The translations under genes were made by a program, and so were the position numbers. Below the pieces are notes generated by a model. That model was given only the letters and a program-made list of their open reading frames with translations, searched no databases and had not been told where the DNA came from. 64,000 bases of DNA from positions 36,199,501 to 36,263,500 of the forward strand of contig CM044866.1 in assembly GCA_024500155.1 (NCBI GenBank). The letters are read 5' to 3'. This stretch comes from Chenopodium formosanum (taxonomy: Eukaryota > Streptophyta > Magnoliopsida > Caryophyllales > Amaranthaceae). Positions 23,299 to 33,800 of the stretch are shown in pieces (positions within the stretch are counted from its first letter, which is position 1; every line of letters starts with the position of its first letter).

Positions 23299-23568
23299 TA
23301 CATGTAGTTCAAACTAATTTGGAATAAAAAAGTAGAGCATGTTCGAATTTCTATTACAAAAAGAATTATAGTTTATTTTAAGTTTTAAAAAATCGTACTC
23401 CTATTTAATTTGGATATACTTGGTGACTTTTTTTTAATGTCTTTTAAACAATATGGGGTTTTACGTGAAATAATTTATTGGAAAAAAATGTAGAAAATTT
23501 TAATAATCCTTAATTAAGTCGAAATAAAGCCCGGATCGGACTTGAAATATCTAGTCTAATAAGTCCTT

Positions 23569-23966
23569 TACAAAGTCTTATATTTGGCTAGCCACATGGT
23601 GTGGCCATTTCACATAATCACATATAAAGCAATTAATTAAGTAATAGGGGGTTACGATGAAGATCAAATGGGGTTACCGTAACATATGTAGGTTATTTAA
23701 ATCAGAAAAAGGGGTTACTTTCTTAAATAAGTGGAATTGTTCTTTCGTTTTTTAAAACGAAAAAATAGGGGTTACTCAAGTGAACAAATCGGGTTACCTA
23801 TTTCTAAATTACTTGATTTCACTCGTATAATGAATTTGAGTTACTTTTATGGATTACATGGGGTTACTCTTATGAAAAAATGAGATTACTCATACATATA
23901 AATGAAGATTACTCTTATAAATCAATGTGGCCACACTGTGTGACTAGCCACATACAAGACTTGCCC
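23569..23966. mobile_element. Mutator-like MITE with GGGGTTACT array
   Basis: About 40-bp imperfect terminal inverted repeats (AAGTCTTATATTTGGCTAGC on the left; the inverse of GCTAGTCACACAGTGTGGCC on the right). Flanks TAAGTCCTT (23560-23568) and TAAGTACTT (23967-23975) match at 8 of 9 bases, the target length of Mutator-like elements. Inside are about nine imperfect copies of GGGGTTACT separated by 20-35 bp. No coding region. Confidence 0.65.
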
Positions 23967-23975
23967 TAAGTACTT

Positions 23976-25588
23976 AGAACTTTTTCTCTTCATCTGAAAC
24001 AAGGAGATTTGATATGATTTTCTTAAGGTCTGATATGAAATTTTATCATCTAGTGTAGGTTGATCTAATTTAATAATTTGACTAAAGTTTAACCGTATTT
24101 TAATATTAATTTATAAAGAAAAACACTACCAAAATGGATATTGTTAGATTTGTCTCATCATAATGCGCAATTACTGATATATAATAATAAGTAAATGATA
24201 ATTAAAAGTAATAATCTGATCTGTTTTGAATGTTTCTGATCTAATCTGATATGATATGAATTTATTAAGGAATAAGACCTTGTTTTGGACTTGTTCTTTT
24301 CACCTAAAACAAGTCTAATCTGGTATGGTCTGAATTTTTATTGTATGATCTGATTTAATAATTTGACTAAACTTTGACCGCAATTTAATACTAATCTATA
24401 AAGAACAACATTATAAAAATGATTCTTGTTAGATTCGTTTCATTATGAACTTTTCAAATATGTAATTTTCATAACTTTTTGTAATAAGAAATTAATGATA
24501 TTTAGCAATAAGTATAAATAATTAACAGTTCTGATCTGGTTTGATATAAATGTTCTGAATTTATTAAGGAATATGTAATAAATACCTGAAATAAGTTGAA
24601 GAGAACATGTGTACTTTTTACTTATTTCAGAAAAAATAAGTTTAGATCAGATCATAAAATTTAAGTTCAGATCAGATCATCGTTTTATGTGCAATTTTTT
24701 ATCGCTAAATATCTTTAATTTTGTAATAAAAAATTATGAAAATTACATATTAATAAAATACACATTATTACAAATATAATAAGATCGCACTTGAAATATT
24801 AATTTCTTATAGATTATCGTATAATTAAGGTCAAAGTTTAGTCAAATCGGACAATCAGATCAATTCATATAAGCAAAAATAAGGTGAATCAAACAAGCCT
24901 AAGTAATAGTATCAAGTTGAATAAAATTCCTTAATCTACTAAATGGATAATTTCGATCTTTTCCAACCTAATCCGACCCGATTTATGGCATATGTATAGA
25001 ATTACTATAGACCCCTCATTCAAATGACTTACTGGTTGCACGAATTACTTAGCCATTATTTGTTTAAATAGTTGTCAAATTTATATTTGAAAAAAAAATC
25101 ATAATCTCATTAATTAATTTTGAAAGAAGCACTGTATTTATTTAGTTTTGGAATATAGGAGAAAAAAAATGGATGATGTAAAAAATAGTTTAGGCAGAAA
25201 ATATTTTAATAAGAAATTGACATGTGTCCCTTAATGATATCAGCATATTTTGTTTTGATAATAGTTAATAGATTTTCACGCTTATAATTTTTGAATTTAG
25301 ATTTTCTTAGAAAGATAAAATTATTTTGAAAAGATAAAAAAAGTAGAAAGAAAATATAATATGATGTCATAAGCAATTTTAGAGGGAAAATTTTCAATTA
25401 TAAATGACACATGTACAAAGATGAGGTTAGCGATTTTTACTTTAATAATAGTTAAGATAGATATATAGATAAACCCCTCATTCAAATGAGTTACAAGTGG
25501 CCCAACTATTAGTCTACAACTAACTTTTGGAACCCAAAAATTAAAAAAGAACACAGAGTTTGAAAGAAGCATGGTATTTGAAAGGTTT
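23976..25588. other. Decayed repeats upstream of p23
   Basis: Bases 24030-24190 and 24318-24470 are diverged direct copies (shared TTTAATAATTTGACTAAA, TTTGACCG, TATAAAGAA), and 24690-24860 is an inverted copy, so this is old transposon debris of unknown type. ACCCCTCATTCAAATGA occurs at about 25013 and 25473. No gene seen. Confidence 0.5.
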
Positions 25589-25601
25589 TTCTGGAACATT
25601 C
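25589..25601 (+). promoter_or_regulatory. Heat-shock element of p23 promoter
   Basis: TTCTGGAACATTC has the perfect three-unit arrangement TTC-nn-GAA-nn-TTC bound by heat-shock factors. A second, two-unit site TTCCAGAA lies at 25640-25647. Both sit 145-205 bp upstream of the start codon of p23, an Hsp90 co-chaperone, which fits heat-inducible control. A possible TATA-like ACTTTAAATAATTA follows at about 25654. Confidence 0.65.
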
Positions 25602-25791
25602 CAGCATTCTCTGTACAACTAAGCAGAAAACCAAGCATTTTCCAGAACACACCACTTTAAATAATTAAACCCCTTTCACTTCTCATCTTCCACTGTTGTT
25701 GAATCATTTCTCTCGCTTTGTTTATCCTCTGAATTTTCTTAACATTTTATTTTCCGTTTTTCATAGTTTTCAAGTCTCTGTTTCTGCAACA

Positions 25792-28700
25792 ATGAGGTAA
25801 TTAATTGCCTTTTTTTTTTTATTATTTTTTTTTTATTTCTAATTTTCACTATTGTCTTTATTCATGTTAAATATGCATGAATTTCTTCTTGTTATTTTTT
25901 TTTTTGTTGAATCATTATTGCTGAGTGGTGCTTTATTTTCTAGAAAGGGCAGTAAAATAAAAAAAAATAACCCAATTACTGCATATTACAAATGTTGTTA
26001 GACTCTAAACAAGTGTTTTTAATGTAAAACAATTTCCAATGAAGATTTCTTTGTTTACTTTACTAGAAAAATTGTAGAGGAAAGTTAAAGTAGAGTAAAG
26101 CATAGAAATTTTTTGTATAATTTTGTTTGAAAATCGAAACTATTTTCTTTCAAAATAAATGGAGCCTTAGTGAAGTTATAATGGTGGAAATGATTATGTT
26201 AAAGCAATTGTGAGCTTTGTGACTTAAGAATTATTAACATTTATTCAGAAATTTTTTGTGAAAAAATGGACTTACTGAATTTCCTGTTCTAAGTTGATTA
26301 AAATTTAGAGAATTATATTATGGCTGGTTTGTTAAGTCATAACTTGTGAAGTATATGATAGTGTTATATGTTTGTATGTACTTTTGTAAGAACAACCCGC
26401 TTTCATTACCATGTTAAACTTCATTCCGATCTTGTATTGACATGAGATTTTGTTATTAAAATTAAGTATGAAATTAATTCCATTACCATCATTATAATTA
26501 TTTACCAAGCGAACCATTAAGGATTTGATGCAAATTATCCCAAGATTACCATTTTTATTTGGTTTGTACACTTTAATATGATTGCGATAGTGATGGTTGT
26601 TTGATTAGAATTGATAGGGTGATAAGAATTAAAAATTGGATACCTTATACCGGACCTTAAATGAGTATAGATCTTATATATTGTTAGAGAATCAACTTAA
26701 CCAAAAGCTTAAGCTAATGGTTGAGGCCCAGGAATATGTTTTATACTCTATCACTCCCCCTCACATGAAAGGCCCTTTGGGCTTGAAATGTAGATGCAAC
26801 ACAGGCTCACTCATACCTAGTGCGAATTAATTCCACTTTGAAGGAGGGGTGGATGAAATTCGAACCCGTGACCTTTGTGTCACGCTGGCTCTTGATACCA
26901 TGTTAGAGAACCAACTTAACCAAAAGCTTAAGCTAATGGTTGAGGCCCAGGAATATGTTTTATACTCGATCATATATGTTTGGTCTAATCATGTGTTTAA
27001 ATGAAGCGTTGAGCATATTAGGCTCAGTCTAATCACCTTTGGGTTCTCTTTTAAGAAATATTTTTGTAAAAATTTATAGACAAGAATAATACAACATTAA
27101 TTTTTCCTATACATCTTATTGGAAAAAGGTTGGTCTACTCTTTGTGTTTATTATCCATTACTTATATAGTATGGAGTATTTCATATACTCATCTTACTCT
27201 TATATTATTTTTTTAGTTTGCCTAGTTTTTAGTATATGCTTAGAAGTTAGGTGGTAAAGATTAGGGTAAAAATATTATGGGATTTTTTTTTTTGTAGAGG
27301 TTCCTTACGCACTGTAGGGGCCCGCGCGGGGGGGGGGGGGGGGGAGGCCTTCGTTTAGTGTTGTAGGCGGTAACAATGTACATGGTATGGTATGGTCCAA
27401 AGATTCCTTAAGGAAGGTTAATATAGTGGCCGAATGTATGTTATTTAGTCAATAGCCTATGACTTTTCCTTGTAGTCTTCTTTACTCTAAATTTAAGCTT
27501 CTACAATACTTTGTATAAGATAAAAATTTGTATCATTTAAAGGTTGTCTGCAGTTGTCACCTTTGAAGGAATACTTTTGTGGGTTGCGTGTGTGTGCGTG
27601 TTGGGGGGGGGGGGGTAGTGTGATGTTATAGGTCATTCTATTGCATCTGACTTCAATGCCGTGCTTAATCTCTGGCACTAATAATGTCAAAACTTTGACA
27701 AGCTCTAAAGATGCTAACATGTTTCATAATGTTTGTAGTCGACACCCAACTGTCAAGTGGGCTCAGACGTCTGACAAGATCTATATAACTGTTGAGTTAC
27801 CTGATGCCAAAGATGTGAAGCTGAAGCTTGAGCCTGATGGAAAGTTCTTCTTTTCAGCTATGAAAGATGGCAATCCTTATGAGGTTGACATTGAGTTGTT
27901 GGATAAGATCAATGTAGAGGTATGTTATTTAGCGAGGCTTGTGCTATACTAACAGTGGAATACTGGTGTAGCTGACTCCGGCTTGTAAATTTCGATTTCA
28001 GGAGAGCAAATATAACATTGGGTTGAGGCAAATTGTGTATGTTATTCAAAAAGCAGAGAAGAAATGGTGGAGCAGGCTCTTAAAAGAAGAAGGGAAGCCA
28101 CCGGTTTTCCTCAAGGTTGACTGGGATAAATGGGTTGATGAAGATGAGGAGAATGGTAAGCTTTGTTATTTACTCTAAGCTAATTGTATTACTTGGTATA
28201 TCTTTAATTCTAATACTCATGGAAACATTTTGTATCTTTGCAACAGAGAAGAGTTTTGACTTCGGTGACATGGATTTCTCGGTAAGTTTTCATGTGTTTA
28301 AAGTGTTTCAGTTGTTGCTGTTATTTGTATTTGAAGTCTTATGGAATGAAATATTAGAAAAATATCTAAACATGGCTCAGAATGTTATAATGCTGTTACA
28401 TTTGATTAGTAATAGAGAGAATTTCTGCATCATGAATTTTAAGTGCTGCTTTCTAGGTGACAGTTGACAATAAAATTTATGCCTGTTTTTGTTCTTTCAT
28501 TTCCTTTCTTATGTGGTGTATTTGAAATTGTTGTTGTTGCTGTTGATATTTTCCACTGCTTTGAACTCTCATATAAAAATTTTCCTTCTTATGTGCTAAT
28601 TTACTGTTTTTTTTTCAGTAGCTTTTCGAATGCTCTATTGACTTGTATTCTGTCAGACAAGTTATATTTTGCATGAATTAGTTAGTCCATGTAATTCCAA

Positions 28701-29173
28701 CTTGTGGAGTTATAAGTCTATGATTGCTGATAAAAATCGATATTGTGCAGAAATTAGGCGTGGGTGGGGATGATGATTTTGATATGGATGATACAATGGA
28801 CGAAGAAGGTTAGCATTGGAAGATGGCTTGAACAATTTCTCGGTCATCTTATCAACTTTAATTGATCAATTTGTGGTGTTTTTTCTTGTTTTTCTGCAAA
28901 TTGTGAAGTTTTGGTGAATTACATGCATGCCCTTGTGTTGCTTTCTGTTTATTTGAACTCTGTATATATGCTTATATATATAGAGTAAGAAGGTGCTTTT
29001 TTTTGTCAAGTTAGTAATGATCTTTTGATATGGTAATTGACATTTTTGCATAACATATAGAAGAACCAAAAGAAAGTGAAGAAGCGGGGAAAGATGAATC
29101 TGTGGAAGCTGTCGCAATGGATAAAGCAAAGGAAGAACCCGTGGAAACAATGGCTGAAGATGCTAAGGCTTGA
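25792..29173 (+). CDS. Co-chaperone p23 (CS domain), six exons
   Basis: Binds the ATP-bound Hsp90 dimer and stabilises client complexes in cytosol and nucleus. Coding exons: 25792-25796, 27739-27919, 28002-28155, 28247-28281, 28751-28808, 29061-29173; all introns are GT-AG and phases join without a break, giving 181 aa. Exon 1 codes only ATG AG. The CS domain covers about residues 1-95 (SRHPTVKWAQ, then VDWDKWVDEDEE at its end, the plant p23 signature); the tail is acidic (GGDDDFDMDDTMDEEEEPKE) and lacks the long GGM repeats of some p23 proteins. Intron 1 (1942 bp) contains a TRIM element and two G-runs. The promoter has heat-shock elements. The gene looks intact. A (T5A)-type microsatellite lies in the 3' UTR at about 29216-29245. 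Confidence 0.93.
26682..26972 (-). mobile_element. TRIM element in p23 intron 1, 291 bp
   Basis: Two 72-bp LTRs (26682-26753, 26901-26972) surround a 147-bp non-coding core; perfect target duplication TATAT (26677-26681, 26973-26977). On the minus strand TGGTATCAAGAGCC (complement of 26887-26900) directly follows one LTR as a near-perfect initiator-tRNA primer site, and TGAGGGGGAG (complement of 26754-26763) precedes the other as polypurine tract. The LTRs differ at very few bases, so it is rather young. It is antisense to the host gene. Confidence 0.9.
27328..27615 (+). repeat. Two long G homopolymers in p23 intron 1
   Basis: A run of 17 G at 27328-27344, directly after GGGGCCCGCGC, and a run of 13 G at 27603-27615, in otherwise AT-rich intron sequence. 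Either could fold as a G-quadruplex in DNA or pre-mRNA; the lengths may also be affected by sequencing error. Confidence 0.8.
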
Positions 29174-30802
29174 CTGCATTAGAAACCAGTAGATGCATCT
29201 ATGTAGATTAACTCTTTATTTTTATTTTTATTTTTATTTTTTAGTTTTTGGCGTATAATGGAAAAGAACCTAGGTATTGTTCATGTATGTTTTAATGTCT
29301 GTGTAAGAACTGTCAAAGACGACGATGTTATCTGTTGGAGATGGAATTTGAACATAGAACAGATTTTGGAAATACAATTATGTCTACACCATTTGACAAA
29401 AGATTGATTTTGTGCTGCCATTACTAGTTCTGTTGATGAAAATACCCTTGAAATTATAAAATTCTGTTTTTCAAGCTTATTGAGACAATGGAAACCCTCT
29501 TTCTCAACAATGGGAGACACATGAGAATGAAAGGACTTGGTTTTTAACTGATATAATCTTGCTCAAATGAACTTATTGCTCCGTATTTTGTCAAGCTTTA
29601 CTTGTTTTTGTAATTTTGTCCAGCTTATTGTTAATTAAATACAGTATTTGTTTAGAACAACAAGGGTGGTTTCCATTTCTAGCTGTGGGCAAAACTGAAT
29701 GCTGAAGCTGGGATGAGTCGAATATATCCTAGAAATCACTAATAATCTGCTAAGACATAGCTGCTAGCCTGCAAGTGCCCTTAAATCGAACGGTGTTAAT
29801 ACTATTAATGTTGAAACAAGGGGAGAGTGGTTAAGCAAAATGGTTTCTTCCCCTGGGTTGTCAGATTGAGTTCAGACTGCTGTCATCTGAAACTAATTCA
29901 CAATAACTCAATGAGCCAGTATTTTATCTAGGCCTAAAAAAGACGTAGCGAGCAAATACATTGTACAAAAACTATATGTGATTTGCTTCTGGCCTTCGGT
30001 ACCTGTAACTCTGTAAGTATAACCTCTCTCTAGAACAAGGAGATACACTAAGGAAGTGGCATAGGTTAATCTGGAAGATAACCATCAATTCAAAGCGACT
30101 TACATCCTATGCTTTGTTTGGATAACAAGGTAGAAGGTTGAAGAACAGGAGACTAGGAGAGAAAGAGGAGAAAGGCCAACTTTACTTTCCCTCCAATTTT
30201 AAGGAAATGATGATGTTTATTCAAATAAAGAAGGTTATTTCCCACCCTTTGTCCAAATATATTGAGTCCATAAATAAACAAAGAAAGCTTATTAGCTGTT
30301 CATCATGCTTCAAGCATTTCTGCAATTATGTCAGAAGTTAATCACATTATATTTATATTCTGACCAAACTCGAAAACTAATTTTGTGACATTATTTAATA
30401 TAAGTGCAGAGACACAACAGCAAGCTAGTCCTTCACAGTAACAAAAACAACCTGCGATTATCCATAATAACGCACATTATAAACACAAATACCAGATAAC
30501 ATACTATTAAAGCATCACCTTGTTCACAAGAGCCTTAACACAAATATAGGCTACCCAAACTAGACATCAAACTTAGTTCAAACACACATTATAAAGTTTT
30601 AACAGATACTTGGACATCTATCCTTATTATTAAACACACCAAAACTTAAGAGTATTAGATTCACGCACAAACGCAACCTAAAGGTGCATGAGGCCAACAC
30701 CCTTAGAAGCATGAACTGTGCGAGACTTCCTTGACCAATCCATGGAGCGGAAGTGTAGCATAGGAGAAACTAAGCCCGATCAGATGAAATACATGAAGTT
30801 TT
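29174..30802. other. Convergent intergenic region p23 / AGO
   Basis: 3' UTR of p23 on the left, 3' UTR of the argonaute gene on the right (minus strand). Short open frames have no recognisable content and no repeat boundary was found. Confidence 0.5.
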
Positions 30803-33800
30803 TTATGTGAGAGTGAGCTGGATTTCAACAGACGGTGATTCTCCTGAACTACGCTGCGCTTCATAATACTCTCGTCCTCTGAAGGCTAACCGATCAGCAT
30901 AGTAGATTGGAGGAACCAGTGAAACAGGCTTAGAACACTTAGCAAAGGTGAAGCACAGGTGATATATGAACTGCTGCAACTTCTCAGGAGAAAATTTGTG
31001 CTCATCCCACAGGACATGGTAGTGAGTTGGTTTGCTGGTACCCATGCTCCCATAGTGACTGCAGAGATAGAAATCAAACTGTGATGGATGAACAATACCT
31101 GTATCCACCACCGTGCCAGGACGTATGTTATTTTTATCATCACTTTGGGCCGCTGCTGGAAATAAGCGTGTCAGGTGCCTTTTCCGAGCAACAATAAGTG
31201 TTATGGTAGGGTGGTAATCTATTTTCTGCAATTCATCCTTCAGATCCTGAAGCTCTTTATTGAGTACCATATCAAACTGCCCTTCACTGACACCATCACG
31301 AAATATCACAAGCTTCTTTGGTTTGACTGTGTTTATGTTTTCATAACATTTTATCAGCTCTAGACATATAGATCCAAACCTTTCAATTTCCTCCAGACAA
31401 TGTTCCTGATAGCATATTCTGGGAACATATTTGTTTGCAGCTGGCCAATTCATTGAAGCAACAACAGCAGCTACTGATTTATTCGAGGAATCCTAGGGAG
31501 CTGGGTGATTGACATCAGCACCAATAAGCATCACATGGTCTGCAGCTTCACCAAATAAAGAAGGTTGATCATTAAGCTCAACAGTGCTACCCCCCAGCTT
31601 AGCATTTATCTTTATGCCAAGATTAGCCAGGTACTGGTCCTGCCCTCTTTTTGCCATCTCAAAAAGGCAACACTGGGTAAGAACTCCTATCTTTGTCTCA
31701 GAAACCCACTTAATGATCCTATAACCATCATGCTTACGCGCCATCACACATAATACAAGCTGCAGGTTACTTTCATTAGTTTTGTGTGCCTCACGCTGAA
31801 CCTGTTCCAGAACACGAGTTACTGAGTCTGTGCTTTCCAATTCATCCATGCTAGCCTGTATAGTACACAGAGGATCCTCCATATGCAACCCTAGTGCCTT
31901 GCAACGTCTAATAAGATTCTGAACAAAGCACGTCACCGCATATTCTTCCCGAGAATTCCGATGGTTGAATACCACAACAGCCCAGTGCTTAAGGGATGTG
32001 CCTTCAACGACTAAATTTTTAACAAGATTCCACTGGCATTTCTCTTTGTCCACATGTATAGCTCTTACATAGCCATCTAGATTTCTCAACTTCAATTTTG
32101 GCGGCTCCAGTACCCCAAAGTCGACTGTTGTCATGCTTGTTGTGACATCAATTCCAAAATTTATTCTAATTTCACTCCTATAAAAATACAGAGAATCATG
32201 TCAAAAATAGCATTCATAAAAATGATACAATAAATTTGACTACCCAAAATAAATTTTTTGCATTGGAATAAAGTAGCATTGGCAAGACAACAAGTACATT
32301 GGTTATTAAATAATGCAATATAAAAACAGCCCAACAAATGCTCTTTCCGATTTTTGAATACCTTTTCGTAGCAGAGCCAACTTTCAGAGATAGAGGGAGC
32401 ATTATATAAAATTCAGACAGTAGTGCACATATCCTGTATGTGGGTGCCTCATATGACTAGCATAATCTCTTATCATCGCAAACAAACATGATTAAAATAA
32501 GCATTTCATCACATAATGTCCATCTTCATATCAGAATGTAGGTTCTAAACTTCTCATCAGTTGCATTTCTAAATTTAGTGTTCGACACTCACAGGAGACA
32601 GGACACAGTGTCCTAGACACATGCTTGATACCTTCAACCATTAAAGTATTTCAGAAGAAAAAAAAAACTGTTGATAAAATATTACAGAAGTAAGAAGACT
32701 AAAACCTTATAGATGGATTGTTACCTATAATTCTAATAATTGTTCACTAAAAAACCTGTAAACAAGTGTGTCAACCAATCAAGAAAAGCACACAGAATAA
32801 ATGACAGCAGCAAATAGGGATCAGCAAAGTAAATAATCATGTATAATACTCCTACCATTTCTTTTTGTTGTTCTTGCTCTCGCTTTCATTTTAAAGTTCA
32901 TTGCAAATGGAAGGCAATATTGTGTAAATCAATATTCTCTCCGTCACACAAAAGTTTCCCATTAAGACTAATACAACAACATTTATCTAGATAACATTTG
33001 TTGTTTATATTTTCATTTTACATGTCAGTAATAAATAGTGCCAAAAGTCATAGCGAAACTAAAAAGCTCCAGGTACATGTTTCATTTCTCAATGTGATCA
33101 ATATTTTATATAACATGCATTTCAATATATTCAAGCTTAAATGTGTGCATAACAGACTACGAAAAATGTGAAACAAAAACCATATAGGAGTAACTGCATT
33201 AAACAAGGATTATAGCAACATACTCAAGAAGTCCATGCTTTTGTTCTACCATGGTGTCGATTTTACTTTTCCTTTCCCCAGGAAGTAAAACTGACATTTT
33301 CTTCAAGTCATGATTAGCTTGTTTGTCCAGTTTGGACAGTTTATCCTTAGGAAACCTCTGGCCTTCAACCAATTCGCAGAGCTCTATGGGAACATAATTT
33401 ACTCTTTTGCCTTTCCCAAATATTAGGCAGGGTAAGTTCTCATGCTCTATGACTGCCTTACCTTTATGCTTTTCCCTATAATCTTTATCATACTTTTCCC
33501 GAAAATATTCAAGAACACTTACAGGTCTTGTAGGTTGCTGACCGCCAGGAGTTCCAACAGTGAAGGTAGTTTCATGGGCACTTTTGTCTGTCAACCCATT
33601 TACAACATATATTGATTTTTCAGAACGATGGGTCACTCTAACTTTAAGACTTTTCAATGCCTCCTCAATTTCCTTCCCATTTCTACGGAATGTGTTAGGG
33701 CCGTTAACACTATCAAACTTCCAGTGACGAAAGTGCTTCGAAAGATATTCTAGTACGTCAATTGAATTATGAAATGCCATAATTGAGAAATCGAAGCATA

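Noticed and set aside
23640..23930. Telomere-like repeat (GGGGTTAC...)
   Set aside because: Plant telomere units are contiguous TTTAGGG; here the motif is GGGGTTACT, widely spaced and inside a MITE.
27493..27720. 75-codon minus frame in p23 intron 1
   Set aside because: Antisense to intron and exon 2, runs through the poly-G tract; no recognisable content.
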